Of a DNA stretch of 47,071 bases, positions 12,302 through 20,338 are shown piece after piece (the stretch's first letter is position 1; each line of letters starts with the position of its first letter). Made by a program: the position numbers and the translations under genes. The stretch lies in contig NZ_JAAGKO020000060.1 in assembly GCF_027947535.2 (NCBI RefSeq), forward strand, positions 1 through 47,071, given 5' to 3'. Source of the stretch: Streptantibioticus silvisoli. GTDB taxonomy: Bacteria; Actinomycetota; Actinomycetes; Streptomycetales; Streptomycetaceae. The notes beneath the pieces were generated by a model. It saw only the letters and a list, made by a program, of their open reading frames with translations. It was not told the origin of the DNA and did no database searches.

Positions 12302-12311
12302 TACGCGCGTA
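12302..12311. promoter_or_regulatory. Palindrome in the lysozyme/MarR divergent spacer
   Basis: TACGCGCGTA is a perfect 10-bp palindrome, close to GCGCG-N6-CGCGC dyads, in the 193-bp region between two divergent starts. It could be a MarR operator. The evidence is only position and symmetry. Confidence 0.25.
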
Positions 12312-12429
12312 GAACCGGCCGTGGAAGAGTGCGGCGCAGCGCCGTTGGTCTACTCCTGCGAAATACTGAGGGAACTGCGGTGATGCCGGAGACTGGCGGA
12401 ATCTTTCACCGGCGGGAAAGGGCACTGAC

Positions 12430-13062
12430 GTGCGCAAGGCCGAACACGAGCACGACGGACCACAGGTTCCCCCACCGAGCGCGGTCCGCGCGACGGCGGT
12501 CGTCACCGCGGACGGCGCGGTCACCGGGCCCGGCGCTGCCGCCCGGCACCCCGGCGGGCCCGCCGCACCGGGCGGCACCGGCCCCGGCCCCGGGAACACC
12601 CCCGGCACCGGCACGGGGATCGGCCCCGACATCGGCCCCGACATGGAGGCGCTGGAGCGTGAGTTGACCGTGCTCTACCGCCGGGCGCGGGCCTCCTCCG
12701 GTGAGATGGCCCGTCAGATGCACCCCGACCTGGAGGCGGCCGCCTACGGGCTGCTGGTGCGGCTGGCGGAGTCCGGGGAGGAGCGCGCCACCGACCTCGC
12801 CGGGTACTTCGGCGTCGGCAAGGCCACCATGAGCCGCCAGCTGCGCGCCCTGGAGGAACTGGGCTTCGTCAGCCGCGAACCCGACCCGGCCGACGGCCGC
12901 GCCTTCCTGGTCCGGCTCACCCCGGGCGGACTCGCCCGCTTCAACGAGGTCCGCGACGCCCGCCGGGCCGGCTACCGCAGCCGGCTGTCCGCCTGGGACC
13001 GCGCCGACATCCGCGACCTCGCCCGGCTGCTGAGCCGCCTCAACGCGGACACCCCGGCGTAG
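12430..13062 (+). CDS. MarR-family transcriptional regulator
   Basis: The 210-residue protein has a winged-helix core in its C-terminal two thirds: YGLLVRLAESGEERATDLA, then GVGKATMSRQLRALEELG (recognition helix, about 131-148), the wing REPDPADGRAFLV and a final dimerisation helix. The first 70 residues are a Pro/Gly/Ala-rich low-complexity extension absent from typical 140-160-residue MarR proteins. An ATG at 12643 (MEALERELTVLYRRAR) could give the standard-size protein. I kept the GTG at 12430 because it has a GGGAAAGGG ribosome site and the frame is open, but the later start is a real alternative. It is divergent from the lysozyme gene, which it may control together with itself; that is inferred from position only. 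Confidence 0.85.
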   Translation: MRKAEHEHDGPQVPPPSAVRATAVVTADGAVTGPGAAARHPGGPAAPGGTGPGPGNTPGTGTGIGPDIGPDMEALERELTVLYRRARASSGEMARQMHPDLEAAAYGLLVRLAESGEERATDLAGYFGVGKATMSRQLRALEELGFVSREPDPADGRAFLVRLTPGGLARFNEVRDARRAGYRSRLSAWDRADIRDLARLLSRLNADTPA

Positions 13063-13181
13063 CCCCTCCGCGCGGTCCCGCGCCCGCGCCGTCCCGCGCC
13101 CGCGGGTTCCCACATCTGCGCGCGCTCCCGCGTCCCGGTGCGCCCGCCCTCCGGTGCGCCCCCGCCGGGGCGGCCGGGGCA

Positions 13182-13206
13182 GCGGACCGCCCTCGCGCGG
13201 TCCCGC
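13182..13206. terminator. Possible hairpin terminator between MarR and phosphatase genes
   Basis: GCGGACCGC at 13182-13190 pairs with GCGGTCCCGC at 13197-13206, with one bulge and a 6-nt loop, between two convergent stops (13062 and 13220). The stem is modest. Confidence 0.4.
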
Positions 13207-13219
13207 GTCCCGTCCGGCC

Positions 13220-14065
13220 TCACAGTTCCGCCAGTGCCGCCGTCGCGTCGTCGTGGCGTTTGCCGCGGGGGTGGGCCGTGCCGTCGGGGTCGGCGTGCTC
13301 GGCGGCGCGGACGGCGGCGATCAGCCCGTCGCAGCCGGCCGTGCGCAGCAGGGCGAAGGCGCCGGGCCAGTCGGTGCGGCCGAAGACGTCCACCAGGCGG
13401 CCGGCCCCGTCGGACAGCGCGGCGACCGCGCGGACCGCGGCGCGCGGGTCGCAGCCGGTGACCGCGTGGTCGGCGACGCCGGGGTCGGCGGCCGCGGTCA
13501 GGAAGCCGTCCTCCGCGTTGCGCAGCGCCTCGACGGCGGCCGTGTACTCCCGCCGCGTTGCCGCCCGTTGCCCGCTGTCGCGGGGGAGCGCGCGCAGCCG
13601 GGCGCGCAGCGACGGCACCGGTTCCGGCAGCCGGTCGAGGCGGTCGTCGAGCACCGGGCGGACCGCGCCGGACGGCGACTCCAGCAGCAACACCGAGTCG
13701 GAGAGCACCAGATGCTCCACCGCCTCGTCGTCCCAGCGCACCGCGACGACGGTGGACTGAGGGGTATTTGGGTGAGAAAGGTCACACGTGTCGCGGTGTG
13801 CCGCCGCCGTCCGCCCGATGGCCTGCGCGAGACACTGCGACAGCGTCATATCCCGTCGCGACGCCGACAGTTCCAGGAGCACCCCGCCCAACCGGGCGAC
13901 GTACCAGGGCAGTCCGTGCGTGCAGCCGGTGCCGTCGGGATGCGGCGTGACACCGTCCAGTACGGCCAGGACGCCACCGCGGCCGGAGCCGGGGCAGATG
14001 ACCCCGGTGAAGTCCTCGTTGGGCCGGTCCGGGTCGCCCGCGGCAGTGGCCGTCTCGATACGCAT
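13220..14065 (-). CDS. PP2C-type protein phosphatase domain protein
   Basis: The 281-residue protein is probably a cytoplasmic metal-dependent Ser/Thr phosphatase. Motifs in order fit the PP2C fold: DPDRPNEDF (metal-binding region 1), VLAVLDGVTP (the DG motif), STVVAVRWDDEAVEHLVLSDS (central strands), ALSDGAGRLVDVFG (late SDG motif) and a C-terminal RHDDATAAL, where Asp corresponds to the last metal ligand. The metal-ligand aspartates therefore seem intact. It has no transmembrane or sensory domain. The frame runs upstream to 14203, but the ATG at 14065 starts directly before the conserved strand. It is divergent from the conservon (430 bp apart) and convergent with the MarR gene. A role beside the conservon kinase is possible but not shown. 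Confidence 0.8.
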   Translation of the reverse strand: MRIETATAAGDPDRPNEDFTGVICPGSGRGGVLAVLDGVTPHPDGTGCTHGLPWYVARLGGVLLELSASRRDMTLSQCLAQAIGRTAAAHRDTCDLSHPNTPQSTVVAVRWDDEAVEHLVLSDSVLLLESPSGAVRPVLDDRLDRLPEPVPSLRARLRALPRDSGQRAATRREYTAAVEALRNAEDGFLTAAADPGVADHAVTGCDPRAAVRAVAALSDGAGRLVDVFGRTDWPGAFALLRTAGCDGLIAAVRAAEHADPDGTAHPRGKRHDDATAALAEL

Positions 14066-14495
14066 GCGACCAGTTTGCCCCGGGCGGGGCGCGGGGGCCG
14101 GGATGCGTGGGTCCGCCCGGGATGATCTGTGGAGATACCGTGAGTTGTTTGCGCCGTCCGGCTGCGGGTGGGCATCCTTCCAGCAGCCCGTACGCTTCAC
14201 CAAACCGTGCCGACGGCGCGGGAGGCCCGTGCCGTGGCGTCGAGTTGAAGGTCAACTTCGGCTTGTTGTTCACTCCATCAGGTGCTGCGGCGCAAAGACG
14301 TGCCACCCCCGCCCGCCGGGCTGCGAAGGTCGCAGTCATGACGGGGTCGGACCGGGTGCGCCACCGCGTACCGCTGTGACCACCACGCATCGGGGGAAGC
14401 GCCGGCGGCGACGCGCGAGTCGCGCCCGGCGCGGTGCCCAACTGATTTGTCGTCACCTCGGCCGTACGGACGGCCGCACGACGGACGAGACAGGA
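14066..14495. promoter_or_regulatory. Divergent spacer with AGTTGA-AGG-TCAACT palindrome
   Basis: This 430-bp region separates the phosphatase gene from cvnA. It contains a perfect 6+6 palindrome, AGTTGA AGG TCAACT, at 14243-14257, embedded in TTGAAG/TTGACC sequences that could be -35 elements on either strand. On the plus strand TTGAAG (14246) is 17 bp from TTCACT (14269), a weak -10. No gene is recognised in the region. Confidence 0.4.
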
Positions 14496-17447
14496 ATGCG
14501 AGAAGCGGTGCGGACTACGCGGAAAGGGCGCGACGCGACGCGCACGGCGCCCCCGACGACGCCGGCCGACCGGCCCGGACGCCGCCTGCGGACCAGACTG
14601 CTGGCCGCCGTCCTGGTCACCCTGGTCGCGGTCCTCGCGGCCGGTGCCCCTTCGGTGGCCGTCGCGGCCGGTGATCTGACCGCCTCCCAGCACCTGCTGC
14701 GGCTGACCCAGCTGAACACCTCGGCCATCGCGCTCTCCCACGCCCTGGCCGACGAACGCGACACCGTCACCGCCTTCGCCGCGGCCGGCCGCCCGCACGG
14801 CGGCGGCCTGACCCCGGACCAGGAGGCCGGCGTCGACCGGCAGATCGCCGACGTCGGCCAGTCCGCCGCGAGCCTGGACACCCAGGGCTCCGCCGACCTC
14901 GCCGACGTCACCCGGGACCTGCGCACCGCGCTGGCCGGCGTGCCGAACATCCGGCAGGCGGCGCTGGCCGGCACCGCCAACGCCGACCAGGTCTTCGACT
15001 CCTACACCCCGGTCGTCGACGCGCTCGACGCGGTCAGCGGCGCGCTGGCCCGCGCGCTGCCCGACCGGGCCGCCGACCCCGACACCAGCGCCGGGCCCGC
15101 GCTGGCCCGCGCGGTCACCCAGACCTCCGCCCAGCACGGCCTGCTGATCGCCGCCCTCGACTCCGGCGGCAGCACCTCCTCGCTGGTCGGCGCGGCCCGG
15201 ATCGCCCGGCTGCGCGAGCAGGCCGCCGAGGACGACTTCACCACGGCCGCCAGCGTCACCGCCCGCACCCAGTACGACCAGACGGTCACCGGTTCCGACG
15301 TACAGGCCGCCGACGGCTACCTGCGCCGGCTGACCGCGACCGCGGACCTCACCCCGGCCGACCGGCAGCTGAACGTCTCCACCGTCGACCAGGCGGTCTC
15401 GGCCCGGATCGACCGGATGCGCGCGGTGCAGGCCTCGCTGGCCGCCGACGACAGCAGCCGGCTCACCGCGCTGCGCGACCACGACGTCACCGCGCTGGAG
15501 CTGCGCGCCGCCCTCGTCGGCCTGTGCGCCCTGCTGACCCTCGGCATCGGCGCACAGACCGCCCGCTCGGTCACCCGCCCGCTGGCCCGGGTACGCCGCT
15601 ACGCCGCCGAGCCCACCGGGCCCGCCCCGGTCGCCAGCGGCGACGAGTTCGCCGTCGTGGCACGCGCCATCGAGCGACTGTCCGGCGAACTCGACACCCT
15701 GCGGCAACGCGTCGCCGAGCGCGACGAGGAACGCGCCCGGATCGCCGCCGTCCGGCAGGCCGCGGCCGCCGAACGCGACGAACTGCGCCGCCGCGAGGCC
15801 GTGCTGCTCGAAGAACGCACCGCGGTCGCCGCGCAGAAGGACACCCTCGCCCGCGACATGCGCGCGCTGGCCCGGCAGATGGACGAGCTCGTCCAGGACC
15901 GCGAGGCGCTGCTGGCCCGCCTCGGCTCGCTCCAGGGCACCGTCCACTCCACCTTCGTCAACCTCTCGCTGCGCACCCTCGCGCTGGTCGATCGCCAACT
16001 CGCCCTGATCGAGGGGCTGGAGAACCGCGAGCAGGACCCGCACGAGCTGGAGACCCTCTTCCGCCTCGACCACCTCGCCACCCGCATGCGGCGCAACAGC
16101 GAGAGCCTGCTGGTGCTGGCCGGCGCCGACACCGGCGGCGGCGCGGTCAGCAGGCCGGTCCCGCTGGTCGACGTGGTCCGGGCCGGCGTCTCGGAGATCG
16201 AACGGTACGAGCGGGTGCGCATCCCGTTCCTGCCACGCGCCCAGCTGGTCGGCTTCGTCGCCGACGACGCGGGCCACCTGGTCGCCGAACTGCTGGAGAA
16301 CGCCACGGCGTTCTCCCCGCCGGACGCCGAGGTCCGGGTGGCCGGCTGGCTGCTGGAGACCGGCGAGGTCATGCTCTCCGTCGAGGACCACGGCATCGGC
16401 ATCCCCGCCGCCCGGCTCGACGAGCTGAACCGGATGCTGGCCGACCCGCACCCCGACGAGTCCACCTCCACCGCCGGACTCGGCCTGTACGTCGTCGCCC
16501 GCCTCGCCGGCCGGCACGGCATCCGGGTGGAGCTGCGCCCGCAGTCCCAGGGCGGCACCTGCGCCATCGTCGTCCTGCCGGCCGCCCTGGTCACCGGCCC
16601 GCCGGACTCCGACTGGACCCAACTGACGCCCCCCGCCGACCCCTTCGCCGCCCACGACACCACCCCGGACGCCGGCACGCTGACCCAGGGCACCGCTCCG
16701 GCCGACGGCACCCCGGCTTACGGCGCGACTCCGAACCACGGTGCCGATCCGGCTCAGGGCACCCCGGCGCACGGCACGCCGGCGCACGGCACCCCGGCGC
16801 ACGGCACCCCGGCCCACGCGGCGCCCGAGCACACCGCCGGGCCCACCACGCCGACCCCGACCACCCCCGCGCAGGCCGGCCCGGCGCACGCCACTCCCGC
16901 GCAGGCCGGCCCGGCGCACGCAGCCCCCGCGCAGGCCGCACCGGTGCACAACGTCCCGGCGCAGACCGGCCCGGCGCACGCCGCCCCCGCGCACACCACC
17001 CCCGCCCCCGGTGCCGAGCACGCGCGGTCCGCCGCCGGGCCGGGGGCCGGGGGGCTGCCCACCCGTCCGCGGGCCGGCGGCGCACCGGGATCTGACGAGC
17101 CGGCGGCACCGGACAGCACGCGGTCCGGCGCGCCGACGGCGGGCGGCACGGCCCCGGACGGCCTGGCCGGTGCCGGGGGCGGCCGGCCGGCGCCCGCCGG
17201 GGCGGCGCTGCCCAAGCGGATACCACGGGCCAGCGGCCTCAGCGGGGAGCCCGCCGTACGCGGCCGGGACACACCGGTGGACGCCGACGCGCTGCGCCGC
17301 AAGCTGGGCGGGTTCGCCGCCGGGCTGCGCCACGGGCGCCGGGACGCCGAGGCCGAGGCCGAAGCCACGGGCGCGGTACCGCTGCCCGCACCACGGACAC
17401 CGGGGGACCGCAGCGACAGTGAACCCTCCGAGGAGGCACGCGGGTGA
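14496..17447 (+). CDS. cvnA: Conservon sensor kinase CvnA (nitrate/sulfonate-sensor-like, HATPase)
   Basis: The 983-residue membrane kinase-like protein is the first gene of a four-gene conservon. A first membrane helix (about 34-55, LLAAVLVTLVAVLAAG) is followed by a large extracytoplasmic helical sensor (56-335), a second helix (about 336-352), a HAMP-like region, and a charged coiled coil (about 390-480, many ERDE/RRREA heptads). Next come the family signature FRLDHLATRMRRN and a HATPase_c domain with ELLENATAFSPPD (N-box, about 595-608), DHGIGIP (about 630) and GLGLYVV (about 662). From about 720 the chain is a disordered Ala/Pro/Gly/Thr/His-rich tail with repeats, ending in ALRRKLGGFAAGLRHGRRDAE. 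No classical H-box is visible, as usual for this class. The ATG at 14496 has a GAGACAGG ribosome site and gives the N-in basic start; the frame is open much further upstream. Its stop overlaps cvnB by 4 nt. Confidence 0.92.
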   Translation: MREAVRTTRKGRDATRTAPPTTPADRPGRRLRTRLLAAVLVTLVAVLAAGAPSVAVAAGDLTASQHLLRLTQLNTSAIALSHALADERDTVTAFAAAGRPHGGGLTPDQEAGVDRQIADVGQSAASLDTQGSADLADVTRDLRTALAGVPNIRQAALAGTANADQVFDSYTPVVDALDAVSGALARALPDRAADPDTSAGPALARAVTQTSAQHGLLIAALDSGGSTSSLVGAARIARLREQAAEDDFTTAASVTARTQYDQTVTGSDVQAADGYLRRLTATADLTPADRQLNVSTVDQAVSARIDRMRAVQASLAADDSSRLTALRDHDVTALELRAALVGLCALLTLGIGAQTARSVTRPLARVRRYAAEPTGPAPVASGDEFAVVARAIERLSGELDTLRQRVAERDEERARIAAVRQAAAAERDELRRREAVLLEERTAVAAQKDTLARDMRALARQMDELVQDREALLARLGSLQGTVHSTFVNLSLRTLALVDRQLALIEGLENREQDPHELETLFRLDHLATRMRRNSESLLVLAGADTGGGAVSRPVPLVDVVRAGVSEIERYERVRIPFLPRAQLVGFVADDAGHLVAELLENATAFSPPDAEVRVAGWLLETGEVMLSVEDHGIGIPAARLDELNRMLADPHPDESTSTAGLGLYVVARLAGRHGIRVELRPQSQGGTCAIVVLPAALVTGPPDSDWTQLTPPADPFAAHDTTPDAGTLTQGTAPADGTPAYGATPNHGADPAQGTPAHGTPAHGTPAHGTPAHAAPEHTAGPTTPTPTTPAQAGPAHATPAQAGPAHAAPAQAAPVHNVPAQTGPAHAAPAHTTPAPGAEHARSAAGPGAGGLPTRPRAGGAPGSDEPAAPDSTRSGAPTAGGTAPDGLAGAGGGRPAPAGAALPKRIPRASGLSGEPAVRGRDTPVDADALRRKLGGFAAGLRHGRRDAEAEAEATGAVPLPAPRTPGDRSDSEPSEEARG
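16755..17012 (+). repeat. 15-bp and 30-bp in-frame repeats in the cvnA tail
   Basis: GGCACCCCGGCGCAC-type 15-bp units (coding GTPAH) are repeated four times from about 16758. They are followed by 30-bp units coding AQAGPAHAxP, repeated three to four times with drift. All are in frame, so copy-number change would alter only tail length. Confidence 0.8.
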
Positions 17448-18001
17448 GCACGTCGAGTACGGACCGCAGCAGCACCCAGGGCGGCGCCCCCGGCACGCAC
17501 GACACCGCCCCCGGCGGTGCCAGTGCCGCGGCGCGCAACCTCCAGTGGCTGCTGGCCAACCTGGTGGAGGAGGTGCCCGGTGTCCGCTCGGTCGCCGTCA
17601 TCTCCTCCGACGGGCTGATGCTCTGCTCCTCCGACGCCGACCAGAACGCCGCCGCGGCGCCGGTGGACCCCGGTGGACCGGCGAAGTCCGGCGGCGACCT
17701 GGCCACCGTGGTCTCCGGACTCGCCTCGCTCACCGACGGCGCCGCCCGGCTGATGGACGCCGGCCCGGTCAAGCAGTCGGTCGTCGCGATGGACAACGGC
17801 TGCCTGTTCGTCATGTCGATCAGCGACGGCTCGCTGCTGGGCGTGCACTCCTCCCCGGAGTGCGACATGAGCGTCGTCGCGTACCACATGGCGCTCTTCG
17901 TCGGCCGGGCCGGACACGTCCTCACCCCGGAACTGCGCAGGGAACTGGCCGGGCCCGGCGACCCGATCGCCATCGACCGCGGGCCGGGGGAGGAACGTTG
18001 A
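17444..18001 (+). CDS. cvnB: Roadblock/LC7-domain protein CvnB
   Basis: The 185-residue second conservon protein carries a roadblock/LC7 domain. These proteins act as GTPase-activating or scaffold partners for small Ras-like GTPases such as CvnD. After a disordered Ser/Thr/Gly N-terminus (1-30), the domain covers about 31-155 and contains LVEEVPGVRSVAVISSDGLM and MDNGCLFVMSISDGSLLGV, the strand-helix pattern of the fold. The GTG start overlaps the cvnA stop (GTGA), which implies translational coupling, and its stop shares one base with the next ATG. Confidence 0.93.
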   Translation: MSTSSTDRSSTQGGAPGTHDTAPGGASAAARNLQWLLANLVEEVPGVRSVAVISSDGLMLCSSDADQNAAAAPVDPGGPAKSGGDLATVVSGLASLTDGAARLMDAGPVKQSVVAMDNGCLFVMSISDGSLLGVHSSPECDMSVVAYHMALFVGRAGHVLTPELRRELAGPGDPIAIDRGPGEER

Positions 18002-18423
18002 TGACCGCGCAGGCGCTGCCGGTGCGCGGCGGCGACCGCAGACCGTCCCGGGTCAGGCCGTACGCGCTGACCGGTGGGCGGACCCGGTCCGCCCACGTCC
18101 TGCTCGTCGAGACCTTCGTGGCCACCGCCGAGGGGTACCAGGGCCGCGACGGCCAGGCGCACCTGGAGGAACCGGCCGGCCCGGGCGGCGAAACCGCGGC
18201 CGCGGTGATGCCGGAGAGCCGGGCGATCGTCACGCTCTGCCGCCGCATGCGGTCGGTGGCGGAGATCTCGGCCCTGCTGCGCATCCCGCTCGGCGTGGTG
18301 CGCGTACTGCTCAGCGACCTGGCGGACCAGGGCATCATCCGCGTCTACGGCACCGGCCAAGGACCGGCCCAGCCCGACCGCGCGCTGCTGGAAAGGGTAC
18401 TCAGTGGACTTCGCAGGCTCTGA
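18001..18423 (+). CDS. cvnC: DUF742 protein CvnC
   Basis: The 140-residue third conservon protein has the DUF742 pattern: VRPYALTGGRTR near the N-terminus, a middle linker, then a winged-helix-like C-terminus with ALCRRMRSVAEI-like sequence (here TLCRRMRSVAEISALL), IPLGVVRVLLSDL and the terminal RVLSGLRRL. The fold suggests DNA or protein binding; its biochemical role is unsettled in the family. The start overlaps the cvnB stop (TGATG). The 3' end overlaps cvnD by 20 nt. Confidence 0.92.
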   Translation: MTAQALPVRGGDRRPSRVRPYALTGGRTRSAHVLLVETFVATAEGYQGRDGQAHLEEPAGPGGETAAAVMPESRAIVTLCRRMRSVAEISALLRIPLGVVRVLLSDLADQGIIRVYGTGQGPAQPDRALLERVLSGLRRL

Positions 18424-19057
18424 GACGGCGGCCCCGGTGGCCGAGTCCGCTCTCGCGGCGATCCCGGAGACGGAGGAGCACATACAGGACTGGCAGAAGG
18501 ACACCAGCCGCGCGCCGTCCTCTGCCAAGATCGTCATCGCGGGCGGATTCGGGGTCGGCAAGACCACGTTCGTCGGTGCCGTCTCCGAGATCACCCCGCT
18601 GACCACCGAGGCGCTGATGACCCGGGCCAGCGAGGACATCGACGACCTCGGCTCCACCCCGGAGAAGACCACCACCACGGTGGCCATGGACTTCGGGCGC
18701 ATCACCCTTGACCAGGACCTGGTGCTCTACCTGTTCGGCACCCCCGGCCAGCAGCGGTTCTGGTTCATGTGGGACGACATCGCGCGCGGCGCGATAGGCG
18801 GCGTCATCCTGGCGGACACCCGCCGGCTCGCCGACAGCTTCCCGGCGCTGGACTACTTCGAGACCTGCGGCATGCCCTTCGTGGTGGCCGTCAACCAGTT
18901 CGAAGGGTCCCCCCAGTACGGTGAGGACGACGTGCGCGAGGCGCTGTCGGTGCCGAACCACATCCCGGTGCTGCTGTGCGACGCGCGCAAACGGTACTCG
19001 GTGGTCGAGGCGTTGCTCGCGCTGTGCGGGCACGCCCTCACCGCGCTGCCGAACTGA
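18404..19057 (+). CDS. cvnD: Ras-like GTPase CvnD (ATP/GTP-binding protein)
   Basis: The 217-residue small GTPase completes the conservon. The P-loop GGFGVGKTT is at 47-55; the switch region holds TTTTVAMDFG. The G3 position reads FGTPGQQRF (111-119), the conservon variant of DxxG with Gly in place of the Asp. VNQFEG (about 164) stands where NKxD is expected. It probably cycles GTP under the influence of CvnB, and CvnA-D are thought to form a membrane-proximal complex resembling eukaryotic G-protein signalling. The N-terminal 38 residues are an extension before the first strand. The GTG start lies inside cvnC, so expression is coupled. Confidence 0.93.
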   Translation: MDFAGSETAAPVAESALAAIPETEEHIQDWQKDTSRAPSSAKIVIAGGFGVGKTTFVGAVSEITPLTTEALMTRASEDIDDLGSTPEKTTTTVAMDFGRITLDQDLVLYLFGTPGQQRFWFMWDDIARGAIGGVILADTRRLADSFPALDYFETCGMPFVVAVNQFEGSPQYGEDDVREALSVPNHIPVLLCDARKRYSVVEALLALCGHALTALPN

Positions 19058-19105
19058 CGTCTCCTCCGGGGGCCGGGCGGCCCCCGCGTCCCGTTAAGGA
19101 TCCGT

Positions 19106-20338
19106 ATGCGCAAGATACTCGTGGTGGGAGCCGGCCAGTCCGGGCTCCAACTGGCCCTCGGTCTGCTGTCGCACGGCTACGAGGTCACCCTGATGACCAA
19201 TCGCACGGCCGATGAGGTCCGCGACGGCAAGGTGATGTCCACCCAGTGCATGTTCGCCTCCGCCTTGCAGACGGAACGTGACCTCGGCCTGAACTTCTGG
19301 GAGCCGCAGGCCCCGCGCATCGAGGGCCTCGGCGTGTCGGTCGCCGCCCCGGACGGCACCCGGCCCATCGACTGGGTCGGTCGGCTCGACGGCTACGCCC
19401 AGTCCGTCGACCAGCGCGTCAAGATGGCCGGCTGGCTGAAGGCGTTCACCGAGCGCGGCGGCCAGCTCGTCATCCACGGCGCGGCCGTCTCCGACCTCGA
19501 CTACTTCGCGGGCCGCTACGACCTGGTGCTGGTCGCGGCCGGCAAGGGCGAACTCGTCGGGATGTTCGGCCGTGACGCCGCCCGCTCGCCGTACACCAGC
19601 CCGCAGCGGGCGCTGGCCGTCTCCTACGTGCACGGCCTCGGCCCGCGCCCGGAGCACCCCGACTTCCACGCGGTGCGCTGCAACCTGGTGCCCACCGTCG
19701 GCGAGTTGTTCGTCATGCCGACGCTCACCACCTCCGGACCGGCCGACATCCTGTTCTGGGAGGGCGTCCCCGGCGGCCCGCTCGATGTCTTCGACGGCGT
19801 CAACGACCCCGCCGAGCACCTGCGGACCACCCTGGAGCTGATGAAGCAGTTCGTGCCCTGGGAGTACGACCGGGCCCGCGGCGTCGAACTCACCGACGCC
19901 AACGCCACGCTGGCCGGCCGCTACACCCCAGTGGTCCGTGACGCGGTCGGCGAACTGCCGTCCGGCGGCCTGGTCCTGGGGGTGGCCGACGTCGTCGTCG
20001 CCAACGACCCCATCACCGGCCAGGGGTCGAACAACGCCGCCAAGTGCGCCGCCTCCTACCTCGACAGCATCCTCGCCCGCGGTGACAAGCCGTTCGACGG
20101 CGAGTGGATGCGCGCCACCTTCGAGCGGTACTGGGACTACGCCGGCCACGTCACCAAGTGGACCAACGCGATGCTCTCCCCGCCGCCCGAGCACGTCCTC
20201 GGCCTGATCGGCGCCGGCGGCCAGCTCCAGCCGGTCGCCGACCGGTTCGCCAACGGCTTCGACGACCCCTCCGACTTCGAGGAGTGGTTCTTCGAGCCCG
20301 AGCGCGCCCAGAACTACCTGGCGAGCCTGTCCGCCTGA
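19106..20338 (+). CDS. Styrene/indole monooxygenase-like FAD protein (StyA family)
   Basis: The 410-residue flavoprotein resembles the epoxidase component of two-component styrene or indole monooxygenases. An N-terminal dinucleotide fold with VVGAGQSGLQLALGL (GxGxxG from residue 7) is followed by MTNRTADEVRDGKVMSTQCMF-like family sequence. The C-terminal half has ANDPITGQGSNNAAKCA, the second FAD-contact region typical of StyA. StyA enzymes need FADH2 from a reductase (StyB); no reductase gene is in this window, so a distant one must serve. It follows cvnD by 48 bp with its own AAGGA ribosome site and is likely part of the conservon transcript, occupying the place where other conservons carry a cytochrome P450. 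The substrate is unknown. Its last 25 bp overlap the convergent NlpC/P60-like gene. Confidence 0.88.
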   Translation: MRKILVVGAGQSGLQLALGLLSHGYEVTLMTNRTADEVRDGKVMSTQCMFASALQTERDLGLNFWEPQAPRIEGLGVSVAAPDGTRPIDWVGRLDGYAQSVDQRVKMAGWLKAFTERGGQLVIHGAAVSDLDYFAGRYDLVLVAAGKGELVGMFGRDAARSPYTSPQRALAVSYVHGLGPRPEHPDFHAVRCNLVPTVGELFVMPTLTTSGPADILFWEGVPGGPLDVFDGVNDPAEHLRTTLELMKQFVPWEYDRARGVELTDANATLAGRYTPVVRDAVGELPSGGLVLGVADVVVANDPITGQGSNNAAKCAASYLDSILARGDKPFDGEWMRATFERYWDYAGHVTKWTNAMLSPPPEHVLGLIGAGGQLQPVADRFANGFDDPSDFEEWFFEPERAQNYLASLSA

